Below are positions 51,602-61,175 of a stretch of 64,000 nt of DNA, piece by piece (position 1 is the first letter of the stretch; each line of letters opens with the position of its first letter). Position numbers and translations under genes: made by a program. Location: NCBI GenBank assembly GCA_015478775.1, contig JADMKP010000007.1, forward strand, positions 744,001 through 808,000. The letters are read 5' to 3'. This DNA is from Fermentimonas sp. (GTDB taxonomy: Bacteria > Bacteroidota > Bacteroidia > Bacteroidales > Dysgonomonadaceae). The notes beneath the pieces are model-generated. The model had not been told where the DNA came from and ran no database searches. It was given only the letters and a program-made list of their open reading frames with translations.

Positions 51602-51609
51602 TAACTTTG
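51602..51609 (+). promoter_or_regulatory. Candidate -7 element of the threonine operon
   Basis: TAACTTTG matches TAnnTTTG. Transcription would start near 51616, just before the leader-peptide ATGs at 51628 and 51637. No TTTG is present at the -33 spacing. Confidence 0.5.
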
Positions 51610-51627
51610 CATCAAATTTACATTTAG

Positions 51628-51702
51628 ATGCTTGATATGCAGAGATTGTATTCAACATATTTCACTACTACAATGACGATGACCCCTTGGGGGGTTATGT
51701 AA
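51628..51702 (+). CDS. Threonine operon leader peptide
   Basis: A 24-codon ORF (or 21 codons from the ATG at 51637) with STYFTTTMTMT in its centre: six Thr codons of mixed type (ACA, ACT, ACG, ACC) within 10 positions, then PWGVM-stop. It lies between a -7 promoter match and thrA, so it is the leader peptide of a ribosome-mediated attenuator answering to charged tRNA-Thr. Hairpins follow it: AAGCAG/CTGCTT (51717-51731) and ATGCTA/TAGCAT (51735-51758). A T-run at 51794-51799 is present, but I could not pair a convincing terminator stem next to it. Confidence 0.75.
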   Translation: MLDMQRLYSTYFTTTMTMTPWGVM

Positions 51703-51825
51703 ATTTTCACGTCCGTAAGCAGTCACTGCTTGTTATGCTAACTAATCGGTTATAGCATTAAGAATCAACATTATTATTAAAAATAAACGACCGTTTTTTA
51801 TCAATACGGTGTAAGTAATATTCAG

Positions 51826-54270
51826 ATGAAAGTAATGAAATTTGGTGGTACCTCGGTAGGTAACCCCGAAAGTTTACAATTGGTTAAGAAAATAATTGAG
51901 AGTGAAAAAGAACCTGTAATTGTTGTTGTATCTGCATTAGATGGAATTACAGACAGGTTATTGCTTGCTGCAGATTTTGCATTAAAAAACAATCAGGGTT
52001 ATAAATCTTTATTAGATGAACTGGTTGAAAGGCATCGAAATGTTATTGAAAAAACAATAACCTCAAATGTTGCTAAAGAGGAAGTTACCATAAAAGCGGA
52101 TCAGCTTTTTGAGGAGCTTCGAAATATATTACGTGGTGTATATTTGATTGGTGATCTGTCGCAAAAAACTTCTGACAAGATTGTTAGTTATGGTGAGCGC
52201 CTATCGTCACTTATTGTGAGTAAGATGATTGATGGGTCGCAATTATATGACTCTACAAAGTTCATTAAAACAAATAAGCAGTTTAAAAATCATATACCCG
52301 ACCTGAATCGCTCTAATGAGCTTATAAAAAAGACTTTTTCTGAAATGCCGCCTCCAAATGTGGCTATAGTTCCGGGGTTTATCTCGTCGAGCATTGAGGA
52401 GAACGATATTACAAATATTGGTAGAGGTGGTTCTGATTACACTGCGGCAATCATTGCTGCGGCAATGAATGCTTCGATGTTGGAGATTTGGACAGATGTG
52501 GATGGATTTATGACCGCTGATCCTAAAATCATTAACTCGGCATATGTTATCGACGAGTTGTCTTTTACAGAGGCTATTGAGCTTTCTAACTTCGGTGCAA
52601 AAGTTATATACCCGCCAACAATATTTCCGGTTTACCATAAAAATATTCCCATATATATAAGGAATACTTTCAGTCCTGAATCGAAAGGAACACTAATTAA
52701 AGATATTAAACCCACTCGTGATGGTAAAATAATTAAGGGTATATCTTCTATTAACGATACTGCACTTATAACAATAACCGGGCTTGGTATGGTGGGTGTT
52801 ATTGGTGTAAACAAACGAATCTTTACGGCCCTTGCCGACAATGGAATAAGTGTGTTTATTGTTTCACAGGCATCTTCAGAAAATAGTACATCATTTGGGG
52901 TAAGGGTGCAGGATGCAAAGCTATCGCAAAAGGTACTGAATAAGGAGTTTGCCCATGAGATTGGTATGGGTAGCATAAATGCAGTTATTGTGGAGTATGA
53001 TTTGGCGACAATTGCGATTGTGGGTCAAAACATGAAACAAGTACCGGGTATTGCGGGTAAGTTTTTTGGAGCTTTAGGTAGAAATGGTATTAGTATAGTT
53101 TTGCTGGCACAGGGTGCAGGTGAAACAAATATTTCATGTGTGATTTCTAAATCAGATTTAAAGAAATCACTGAATGTTATTCACGATTCATTCTTCTTAT
53201 CTCCTTATAAGGAGCTTAACTTATTTGTTATCGGAATTGGCACTGTTGGGAGCAAACTCCTGGAACAGATTCGTTTACAGCAATCTACTCTTAAAGATCA
53301 GAACAAACTTAGAATAAATATAGTTGGTATTGCCAACGGTAGAAAAGCTCTTTTTAACAGAGAAGGAATACCCCTTGAAGGTTATTTAGATGTTTTAATG
53401 GAGAATGGTGCTAAGAGTTCTCCAGATTATATCAGAGATGAAATTCTGAAAATGAATATATTCAACTCGGTCTTTGTAGATTGCACTGCAAGTGCCAACA
53501 TAGCTAAAATTTACGGTGAACTAATGGCTAAGAATATTTCTGTAGTTACTGCAAACAAGATTGCAGCTTCTTCAGATTATGAGAATTACAGCTATTTAAA
53601 AGATACCGCACGAAAGGCAGGGGTAAAATTTTTATTTGAAACAAATGTTGGAGCTGGCCTACCTATCATCAACACGATGAATTCTCTCATTAACTCTGGC
53701 GACAAGATTGTGAAACTGGAGGCTGTTCTTTCGGGTACTCTGAATTTCATATTCAATACATTAAGTGAAGAGATTCCTTTTAGCAAAGCAATTAAAATGG
53801 CGGTTGATGCCCAGTTTGCAGAACCTGATCCTCGTATAGATTTGAGTGGCCTGGATGTTACGCGTAAGCTTGTTATTTTGTCGCGTGAGGCTGGAGCAGC
53901 TGTAAATCAATCGGATGTTGATAAAAAACTCTTTATTCCACAAAAGTACTTTGATGGCACTCTTGAAGAGTTTTGGAAGAACATACATGAAATGGACGCC
54001 TCTTTTGAAGAACGGCGCAAGGAACTAGCAAAGGAGGGTAAGAAACTTCGATTTGTTGCATCTTATAATAAAGGTGAATGTGAAGTGGGCTTGCGAGAAG
54101 TTGAAAGCGGTCATCCCTTTTATGATCTTGAAGGAAGCAATAATATCATTATGATTTCAACCGAGCGATACAACGAGTATCCTATGGTAATTAAAGGTTA
54201 TGGAGCTGGTGCAAGTGTTACTGCTGCGGGAGTATTCTCTGATATTATATCGATTGCAAATATTAGATAG
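51826..54270 (+). CDS. thrA: Bifunctional aspartokinase / homoserine dehydrogenase
   Basis: An 814-residue fusion enzyme catalysing the first and third steps from aspartate to threonine and methionine. The aspartokinase domain opens MKVMKFGGTSVGNPES and holds GRGGSDYTAAIIAAA near residue 200. Two ACT-type regulatory domains follow (about 300-450; TITGLGMVGVIGVNKRIF, IAIVGQNMKQVPGIAGKFF). The homoserine dehydrogenase part starts near 463 with NAD(P)-binding LFVIGIGTVGSKLLEQI and carries FVDCTAS, GAGLPIINTMNSL and VLSGTLNFIFN. Threonine feedback through the ACT domains is expected. It is the first structural gene after the Thr leader peptide and is followed by apgM-like and thrC genes. Confidence 0.95.
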   Translation: MKVMKFGGTSVGNPESLQLVKKIIESEKEPVIVVVSALDGITDRLLLAADFALKNNQGYKSLLDELVERHRNVIEKTITSNVAKEEVTIKADQLFEELRNILRGVYLIGDLSQKTSDKIVSYGERLSSLIVSKMIDGSQLYDSTKFIKTNKQFKNHIPDLNRSNELIKKTFSEMPPPNVAIVPGFISSSIEENDITNIGRGGSDYTAAIIAAAMNASMLEIWTDVDGFMTADPKIINSAYVIDELSFTEAIELSNFGAKVIYPPTIFPVYHKNIPIYIRNTFSPESKGTLIKDIKPTRDGKIIKGISSINDTALITITGLGMVGVIGVNKRIFTALADNGISVFIVSQASSENSTSFGVRVQDAKLSQKVLNKEFAHEIGMGSINAVIVEYDLATIAIVGQNMKQVPGIAGKFFGALGRNGISIVLLAQGAGETNISCVISKSDLKKSLNVIHDSFFLSPYKELNLFVIGIGTVGSKLLEQIRLQQSTLKDQNKLRINIVGIANGRKALFNREGIPLEGYLDVLMENGAKSSPDYIRDEILKMNIFNSVFVDCTASANIAKIYGELMAKNISVVTANKIAASSDYENYSYLKDTARKAGVKFLFETNVGAGLPIINTMNSLINSGDKIVKLEAVLSGTLNFIFNTLSEEIPFSKAIKMAVDAQFAEPDPRIDLSGLDVTRKLVILSREAGAAVNQSDVDKKLFIPQKYFDGTLEEFWKNIHEMDASFEERRKELAKEGKKLRFVASYNKGECEVGLREVESGHPFYDLEGSNNIIMISTERYNEYPMVIKGYGAGASVTAAGVFSDIISIANIR

Positions 54271-54321
54271 TTTTGATTTGAGATAAACAGTTGAAGGATT
54301 TTTGTTCTAAATACAACAAAA

Positions 54322-55530
54322 ATGAAGTACATAATAATTCTGGGAGATGGGATGGCAGATGAACCAATTGGTTCGTTAGGTAATAAGACTGTAATTCAGG
54401 CTGCTCATACGCCATACATGGATATGCTTGCAAATAAAGGGAGAAATGGGTTGCTGGACACAATTCCAAAGGGATTCTCTCCTGGGAGTGAGATTGCTAA
54501 CCTGTCGGTATTGGGATATGATGTACCAGCAGTGTATGAAGGCAGGGGTGTGCTTGAAGCCGCTAGCATGGGCGTTGATATATACGAAAGTGAAATGGCT
54601 ATGCGTTGTAATCTTGTATCGATTGATGGTGAAATGCTTAAGAACCACTCTGCTGGGCATATATCCACCGAAGAAGCATCAGAATTGATTCATTTTTTAG
54701 ATGATAATTTAGGTGGTGAATTGTTCAGTTTTCATTCAGGAGTTTCGTATCGGCATGTTTTGAAAATGAGAGGTGGCAATAAGTTTATTAAATGCACCCC
54801 TCCTCATGATATACCTGAGAAACCGTTTAAACCTAATTTGATAAGATCTGAAACACCGGAATCTAACTATACAGCAGAGGCATTAAATGATTTGATATTA
54901 AAGTCGCAAGAGATACTTAGGGATCATCCTATCAATTTAAAAAGAATTGCTGAAGGGAAAGATCCCGCTAATAGTATTTGGCCCTGGTCTCCTGGTTTTC
55001 GCCCCAACATGAAACCACTTTTTGAAATGTATCCAATTAAAAGCGGATCTGTAATTTCTGCAGTTGATCTTATTCGCGGTATTGGTGTATATGCCGGACT
55101 TGAAGTTATTATAGTGGAAGGTGCAACAGGGTTATATGACACAAATTATGAGGGTAAAGCAGAGGCGGCTTTGGAAGCATTGAAAGAAAAAGATTTTGTT
55201 TATCTCCATATAGAAGCTAGTGATGAAGCGGGGCATGAAGGGGATGTGCCACTAAAAGTAAAGACGGTTGAGTATCTAGACAATCGTATAGTGAAGCCTA
55301 TATATGAGGTGATTGTGAACTGGGATGAGCCGGTTACTATCGCTATACTTCCTGATCATCCTACACCATGTGCAATTCGCACCCATACCAGAAACCCGAT
55401 ACCATTTTTGATTTGGCACAAAGATATTGAGCCGGATGGTGTGCAGACTTATGATGAGTTTGCTGCAAAAAATGGTGGTTATGGTTTACTGCATAGTAAT
55501 CAGTTTATGAACACTTTATTTAATATATAA
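54322..55530 (+). CDS. ApgM-type phosphoglycerate mutase homologue, proposed homoserine kinase
   Basis: A 402-residue member of the cofactor-independent phosphoglycerate mutase (ApgM) / alkaline phosphatase superfamily. It shows metal ligands in ILGDGMADEP, the phospho-acceptor Ser (probably Ser56) in SPGSEIANLSVLGYD, the GRGVLEAASMG segment and the second metal site in IEASDEAGHEGD and LPDHPTP. Bacteroidetes encode this protein between thrA and thrC and lack an adjacent ThrB, so it has long been proposed to phosphorylate homoserine. The position here, 51 bases after thrA and 1 base before thrC, supports that role, which remains inference. A mutase role in glycolysis is the alternative. Confidence 0.85.
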   Translation: MKYIIILGDGMADEPIGSLGNKTVIQAAHTPYMDMLANKGRNGLLDTIPKGFSPGSEIANLSVLGYDVPAVYEGRGVLEAASMGVDIYESEMAMRCNLVSIDGEMLKNHSAGHISTEEASELIHFLDDNLGGELFSFHSGVSYRHVLKMRGGNKFIKCTPPHDIPEKPFKPNLIRSETPESNYTAEALNDLILKSQEILRDHPINLKRIAEGKDPANSIWPWSPGFRPNMKPLFEMYPIKSGSVISAVDLIRGIGVYAGLEVIIVEGATGLYDTNYEGKAEAALEALKEKDFVYLHIEASDEAGHEGDVPLKVKTVEYLDNRIVKPIYEVIVNWDEPVTIAILPDHPTPCAIRTHTRNPIPFLIWHKDIEPDGVQTYDEFAAKNGGYGLLHSNQFMNTLFNI

Positions 55531-55531
55531 G

Positions 55532-56854
55532 ATGTTGTTTTATAGTACAAATAAAAAAGCACCAAAAGCATCGTTGCAGGAAGCTGTTATAAAAGGATTA
55601 GCTTCGGATAGTGGATTATTTATGCCTGAGCATATTCCTCATCTATCAGAAAACTTCTTTAATGAGATAGCTGATAAAAGCTTGGTTGAGATTTCGAAAA
55701 CTATTGCAGAAGCATTTTTTTGTAATGATATCCCCAAAGAGAAACTGGATTCGATTATTACTGATACACTGAATTTTGAAATTCCACTTGTTGAGATAGA
55801 AAAAGATATATTTGTACTTGAGCTGTTTCATGGTCCCACCTTTGCATTTAAAGATGTAGGTGCAAGGTTTATGGCTCGAATGTTATCCTATTTTGTTAAA
55901 GAGCGTAATCAGGATGATGTTAAAGTTCTTGTGGCTACATCTGGTGATACAGGTAGCGCCGTTGCAAATGGATTTCTGGGTGTGGAAGGTATTCAGGTAT
56001 TTGTATTATACCCGTCTGGTAAAGTGAGTGAGATGCAAGAAGCTCAGTTTACTACATTAGGACAAAACATTGTTGCTCTTGAGGTTGATGGAACATTTGA
56101 TGATTGTCAGGCATTGGTTAAATCGGCATTTATGGATGAGGAGCTTAACCATAAGCTTAATTTAACTTCGGCAAACTCAATAAATGTTGCTAGGTTTCTT
56201 CCTCAATCATTCTATTATTTTTATGCTTATGCACAGCTTGCTAAATTGAATTCTTATAAGAAAACTGCATTGAATGGAAATCTAGTTTTTTCGGTGCCAA
56301 GTGGCAATTTAGGAAATCTTACTGCTGGATTGTTTGCCAGTAAAATGGGACTCCCCATCAAACGTTTTATTGCAGCTAACAATAACAATGATGTTTTTAC
56401 TAAGTATCTGCAAAACGGGGTTTACTCTCCAAGATTATCAGTGCAAACAATTGCCAATGCCATGGATGTGGGCGCACCCAGCAACTTTGAGAGAATATTT
56501 GATCTTTTTGATGGTTCGTATGATGATATTAAGAGCGCTGTAAAGGGTTTTGCATATAATGATATTCAAATAGCAGAATCAATTAAAGATCTGTATAATA
56601 GAACAGGATATTTGGCAGACCCTCATAGTGCATGTGCATATTTAGCACTTAGAGAGGATAAAAAAGAAAATGAAATTGGCGTGTTCCTTTCCACAGCTCA
56701 CCCTGCCAAATTCATAGAAACAGTAGAAGGTTGTATAGAAAATGAAATAAGTATACCAGCTGGTCTGGCAAAGTTTATGGAGCTGGAAAAACAGACTTAT
56801 TCTATATCAAATGACTTCAATCAATTTAAAAAAACTTTAATGAGCCTCTCTTAA
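55532..56854 (+). CDS. thrC: Threonine synthase
   Basis: A 440-residue PLP enzyme converting O-phosphohomoserine to threonine. The PLP Lys107 lies in HGPTFAFKDVGARFMARML. The start MLFYSTNKKAPKASLQEAVIKGLASDSGLFMPEHIP is that of class II (E. coli/yeast-like) threonine synthases; ATSGDTGSAVANGF and SVPSGNLGNLTAGLFA bind cofactor phosphate. It starts one base after the apgM-like stop, so translation is probably coupled. Together with thrA and its leader it makes a complete threonine branch if the apgM-like protein is the kinase. Confidence 0.95.
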   Translation: MLFYSTNKKAPKASLQEAVIKGLASDSGLFMPEHIPHLSENFFNEIADKSLVEISKTIAEAFFCNDIPKEKLDSIITDTLNFEIPLVEIEKDIFVLELFHGPTFAFKDVGARFMARMLSYFVKERNQDDVKVLVATSGDTGSAVANGFLGVEGIQVFVLYPSGKVSEMQEAQFTTLGQNIVALEVDGTFDDCQALVKSAFMDEELNHKLNLTSANSINVARFLPQSFYYFYAYAQLAKLNSYKKTALNGNLVFSVPSGNLGNLTAGLFASKMGLPIKRFIAANNNNDVFTKYLQNGVYSPRLSVQTIANAMDVGAPSNFERIFDLFDGSYDDIKSAVKGFAYNDIQIAESIKDLYNRTGYLADPHSACAYLALREDKKENEIGVFLSTAHPAKFIETVEGCIENEISIPAGLAKFMELEKQTYSISNDFNQFKKTLMSLS

Positions 56855-56939
56855 GTTTCTTTTTACTATTTTTGCTGCTTATTAATGCATTAATGAGTAG
56901 TTTTGCGTGAGAGAACCATACGCAATCTGTATTACCCGG

Positions 56940-59843
56940 ATGAGTCGACTTTTTCGTTCTATATTTCTGCTTTTAGTTCTGGCAATTTTTTATCAATGCT
57001 CCTCTGTCCAAAAGACAACTGTTGCAACAATTGCCATACCTGAAGTTATACCCGATATTGCGCAAGTTGATACCACACTATTAGTTGATTCTGAGTCAAC
57101 TATAATTATCCCCGATTCCACAATTATTGATTCTGAGTTTGCTGATCTAGAGGGAGATTCTACAATTATTAATCCAGATTCGTTACTCGCCGCTGGACAA
57201 GACTCCTTAATTATTGATTCAGATTCAATCAATTTAGCAGACTCTGTTGCTACTCCCGTTACGAGTATGTTAGAAGCTCCTGTTCAGTATAGTGCACAAG
57301 ACTCAATTATTTTTACTGCTAACAATATGGGATTTCTTTATGGAGAAGCAGATGTAAAATATGGCGAAATGGGTATATCTGGAGAGTTCATCACCATGAA
57401 TATGGATAGTAGCCTTATTTCTTCAACTTTTGGACTAGACTCTTTGGGAGTTGAATTTGGTCACCCAGTATTTATCGAAGGTGGCACAGAATACGAAATG
57501 AAGGGTGTTAAATATAATTTCGAGACAAGAAAAGCTTTTATACATAATGTTATAACTCAGCAAGGTGAGGGTCATATTGTGGCTAATGAAGCCAAAAAGA
57601 ATGCGGACAACTCATTTTATATGAGAAATGCAAAATACACTACTTGCGATAGACATGATCATCCTCACTTCTATTTAAACCTCTCTAAAGCGAAAGTAAG
57701 ACCCGACAAAGATGTTGTAACTGGCCCGGCATGGCTTGTAGTTGCAGATGTTCCGTTGTTTCCTATTGTACTGCCCTTTGCATTCTTTCCCTTCACTACT
57801 ACATACTCTTCGGGTATTATTATGCCAAGTTATGGGGATGAGATGAATAGAGGATTTTATCTTCAGAATGGAGGTTACTACTTAGCTATTAGTGATTACA
57901 TCGACCTTTCAATTACCGGAGAAATTTACACCAAGGGTTCGTGGGGATTGGGTACTCGTTCAAACTACCGAAAGAGATATAAGTATTCAGGTAATTTTAA
58001 TGTTTACTATTTAAATACGGTTACAGGAGAAAAAGAATTGAAGGATGTTGCACCTGAAGCCTATTCTGTAGCCAAGGACCTTAGAATTAACTGGACACAC
58101 TCTCAAGATCCTAAAGCAAATATGTATCGTACACTTTCTGCAAGTGTTAACTTCTCGACAAGTAGAAATAACCACAACGACCTCAGCAGATTGTACTCTC
58201 GTGAAGCATCTAATAACACTAAAAGCTCTAGTGTAAATATCACTCAGCGTTTTCCTGATTCACCATGGAGCTTATCGGCTACAATGAATATAAATCAGGT
58301 ATCGAGAGACTCAACCATCGCTGCTACTCTTCCTAATATATCAATGAATATGAGTCGTATCTACCCTTTAAAAAGGAAAGATGCAGTGGGCGAAGAAAGG
58401 TGGTATGAGAAGATATCTATGAGCTATTCGGGTGAGTTCCGCAACTCAATTACTACTAAGGAAGATAAATTTCTTAAAGCAAACTTGGTAAGGGATTGGA
58501 CAAATGGCATGCGCCATAATATTCCGGTTAGTGCTACATTCACTCTATTTGATTTTATTCAGGTATCTCCTTCTTTTAATTATACAGAAAGATGGTATAC
58601 AGGGCAGCATAAGGAAGCATGGGATCCGGTTGCAAAAAGACATGTTCCAGTTGATACTATTCATGGATTCAATAGAGTTTATGACTATAGTACATCTTTA
58701 AGTGCACAAACAAAATTGTATGGTATGTACACTCCCTGGAAGATGTTTGGCGATAAAATTCAAGCAATACGACATGTATTATCTCCAAGTATAAGCTTTA
58801 GTTATCGTCCCGACTTTGGTGATCCAAAATATGGGTTCTATGAGACTTACAGCTACAAAAATGAATTTGGGGAAGATGTTGATTATACATATTCTCCTTA
58901 CTCATCTATGATGTTTGGTACAGCATCGAGAGGTAAAAGCGGAAGCATTGGTTTTGATTTCAAAAACAATCTTGAAATGAAAGTGCTCACAGATAAAGAT
59001 TCAACGGGTGTTAAGAAAGTAAGCCTTATTGATGATTTGGGCATCAACTTCAATTACAATATGATGGCCGACTCAATGAAGTGGAGTAACATCAACACAA
59101 ACCTTCGATTAAAGCTTACTAAGTCATATACGTTAAGCCTCAATATGGTTTGGGATCCATATACTTATGAACTGGATCAAAACGGTAGGCCAACCAGGGT
59201 TGACAAACTAAGAGTATTAAATGGTAGAGGATTTGGTAAACTAATGAGCACAGGAACTTCTTTTTCATATTCGCTAAATCAGGATACATTTAAAAAACTT
59301 TTTGGTAGAGGAGATGATGATACTGAAGGTGAAGATGATGGTGATCCCGACCCAAGTAATCAGCTTCCTGATGATGGCACTATAGGGGAAAATCCATATG
59401 AAACGGCCGGAAGGAATGCTATGTTCGACGATGGTGATGGCACAATGGGTGAATTTGATCAAAACGGGTATCTTAAGAATGCAGTCAATTGGAATTTATC
59501 TTTCAATTACTCATTGAGATATGGATATGGAGAGTTCGATACTGATATAATGGAATATAAAGGAGCATTGACACACAATTTTGGACTTAGCGGATCTTTA
59601 CAGCCAACAAAGAATTGGAATCTTACTTTTAATACAGATTATAACTTCGACTTGAAGAAATTCACTAATATAAACTGTACTCTTACTCGTAATCTGCACT
59701 GCTGGAGTATGTCGGCAAGCTTCATTCCTATTGGTCCTTATAAATCTTATAACTTCACCATCAGAGCCAACTCATCGATGCTGCAGGATCTTAAGTATGA
59801 ACAAAGAAGTTCGCCATACGACCAAGGAATGGGTTGGTACTAA
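56940..59843 (+). CDS. lptD: LptD-like outer-membrane LPS assembly protein
   Basis: With the start at 56940 (ATG, MSRLFRSIFLLLVLAIF) the protein has 967 residues and a signal peptide; an in-frame GTG at 56907 is the alternative. The mature N-terminus is Asp/Ser/Ile-rich (repeated DST-II and DS-II units over about residues 40-105). An OstA/LptA-like periplasmic domain follows (about 115-240; MGFLYGEADVKYGEMGISGEFI; ARKAFIHNVIT-type strands). The rest is a large barrel (FPFTTTYSSGIIMPSYGDEMNRGFYL, the LptD signature) ending SSPYDQGMGWY. An acidic Asp/Glu/Gly-rich loop lies near residues 785-835. It delivers lipopolysaccharide or lipooligosaccharide to the cell surface. A TATTTTTG element at 56867-56874 may be its promoter. 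Confidence 0.85.
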   Translation: MSRLFRSIFLLLVLAIFYQCSSVQKTTVATIAIPEVIPDIAQVDTTLLVDSESTIIIPDSTIIDSEFADLEGDSTIINPDSLLAAGQDSLIIDSDSINLADSVATPVTSMLEAPVQYSAQDSIIFTANNMGFLYGEADVKYGEMGISGEFITMNMDSSLISSTFGLDSLGVEFGHPVFIEGGTEYEMKGVKYNFETRKAFIHNVITQQGEGHIVANEAKKNADNSFYMRNAKYTTCDRHDHPHFYLNLSKAKVRPDKDVVTGPAWLVVADVPLFPIVLPFAFFPFTTTYSSGIIMPSYGDEMNRGFYLQNGGYYLAISDYIDLSITGEIYTKGSWGLGTRSNYRKRYKYSGNFNVYYLNTVTGEKELKDVAPEAYSVAKDLRINWTHSQDPKANMYRTLSASVNFSTSRNNHNDLSRLYSREASNNTKSSSVNITQRFPDSPWSLSATMNINQVSRDSTIAATLPNISMNMSRIYPLKRKDAVGEERWYEKISMSYSGEFRNSITTKEDKFLKANLVRDWTNGMRHNIPVSATFTLFDFIQVSPSFNYTERWYTGQHKEAWDPVAKRHVPVDTIHGFNRVYDYSTSLSAQTKLYGMYTPWKMFGDKIQAIRHVLSPSISFSYRPDFGDPKYGFYETYSYKNEFGEDVDYTYSPYSSMMFGTASRGKSGSIGFDFKNNLEMKVLTDKDSTGVKKVSLIDDLGINFNYNMMADSMKWSNINTNLRLKLTKSYTLSLNMVWDPYTYELDQNGRPTRVDKLRVLNGRGFGKLMSTGTSFSYSLNQDTFKKLFGRGDDDTEGEDDGDPDPSNQLPDDGTIGENPYETAGRNAMFDDGDGTMGEFDQNGYLKNAVNWNLSFNYSLRYGYGEFDTDIMEYKGALTHNFGLSGSLQPTKNWNLTFNTDYNFDLKKFTNINCTLTRNLHCWSMSASFIPIGPYKSYNFTIRANSSMLQDLKYEQRSSPYDQGMGWY

Positions 59844-59903
59844 TTGGGTTAATCAATATTCGGTTTAAGAAAACTCTACAATATTAATAATCTAACAATA
59901 ATA

Positions 59904-61175
59904 CTATTTCTCTTCTCCCCACAGCTTTTTCATCCATTCGCTCATTTTACTCTCTGCAGGAGAATTTTGAGCTTCCCAAAAACGACTACTTTTTATCTCT
60001 TTTGGCAAAAAATCTTGTTTAACAAAATTATTCTCATAATCGTGTGAATATTTATACTCTTTACCATAATCGAGTTCCTTCATTAATGTAGTAGGAGCAT
60101 TTCGAAGATGAAGTGGTACAGGCAGGTTACCTGTCTGCTCAACTTTAGCTATGGCTTTATCAATTGCAAGATATGCAGAGTTGCTTTTTGGTGAAGTTGC
60201 GAGATATATTGTTGTTTCGGCAAGCACTATACGACCTTCGGGCCAACCAATTTTTTGTAAGGTTTCGAAGCATGCATTGGCAAGCAGAAGAGCATTGGGA
60301 TTTGCCAAACCAACATCTTCGGCAGCAGAAATAACAAGTCGTCGCGCAATAAACTTAGGATCCTCTCCCCCCGCAACCATCCTTGCCAACCAGTAGATAG
60401 CTGCATCCGGATCACTTCCTCTAATCGATTTTATAAAAGCAGAGATTATATCATAATGCATCTCTCCGCCTTTATCATAGGCTGCTGGATTTTCCTGTAA
60501 CCGTTCAGTAACCAATTGATCGGTAATAACTATATCCTCCTCTTCACCAAATGATGCAATATTTAGATCAAGTATATTAAGAAGTTTACGGGCATCTCCT
60601 CCCGAGAACCTGAAAAGTGCAGTGTTTTCTTTTATTTCAATTTTCCTATCTTTAAGAATATAGTCTTCTGTTAGAGCTCTTTGGAGGAGGTTCTCAAGGT
60701 CTTTTTTCTCCATAGATTTAAGAACATATACCTGACATCTGGAAAGAAGGGGCCTAATAACTTCAAAAGAGGGATTTTCTGTTGTTGCTCCAATTAAAGT
60801 TACAGTGCCTGTTTCAACTGCATTTAAGAGCGAATCCTGCTGTGATTTGCTAAATCGATGTATCTCGTCAATAAATAAAATCGGTGCCGCAGAATCGAAG
60901 AAACGAGTACTCTTGGCCTTTTCTATAACCTCTCTTACATCTTTTACTCCAGAATTGATAGCGCTTAGTTTATAAAACGGGGCTTTTATGGTATTGGCTA
61001 TGATATTTGCAAGAGTTGTTTTACCAACACCTGGAGGCCCCCAAAAGATAATTGAAGGAATTCTTCCCGATTCAATCATTCTTCGTAATACAGCCCCATT
61101 ACCGACCAAATGTTCTTGTCCGATAAATTCATCCAGATTCTGTGGTCTTAGTCTTTCTGCTAAGGGAGTACTCAT
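59904..61175 (-). CDS. rarA: Replication-associated recombination protein RarA (MgsA), AAA+ ATPase
   Basis: A 423-residue AAA+ ATPase of the clamp-loader group. Walker A is GPPGVGKT (46-53), Walker B/DEIH is ILFIDEIHRF (99-108), sensor 1 TLIGATTENPS, arginine-finger region LLSRCQVY, and sensor 2 FSGGDARKLLN. The C-terminal tetramerisation part contains HYDIISAFIKSIRGSDPDAAIYWLARM and PLHLRNAPTTLMK. It acts at stalled replication forks. A single gene, with no close neighbour on its strand. Confidence 0.94.
   Translation of the reverse strand: MSTPLAERLRPQNLDEFIGQEHLVGNGAVLRRMIESGRIPSIIFWGPPGVGKTTLANIIANTIKAPFYKLSAINSGVKDVREVIEKAKSTRFFDSAAPILFIDEIHRFSKSQQDSLLNAVETGTVTLIGATTENPSFEVIRPLLSRCQVYVLKSMEKKDLENLLQRALTEDYILKDRKIEIKENTALFRFSGGDARKLLNILDLNIASFGEEEDIVITDQLVTERLQENPAAYDKGGEMHYDIISAFIKSIRGSDPDAAIYWLARMVAGGEDPKFIARRLVISAAEDVGLANPNALLLANACFETLQKIGWPEGRIVLAETTIYLATSPKSNSAYLAIDKAIAKVEQTGNLPVPLHLRNAPTTLMKELDYGKEYKYSHDYENNFVKQDFLPKEIKSSRFWEAQNSPAESKMSEWMKKLWGEEK

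Noticed and set aside
51717-51799. Confirmed threonine attenuator terminator
   Set aside because: Hairpins and a T-run exist, but the T-run is not directly behind a stable stem, so I do not list a terminator.
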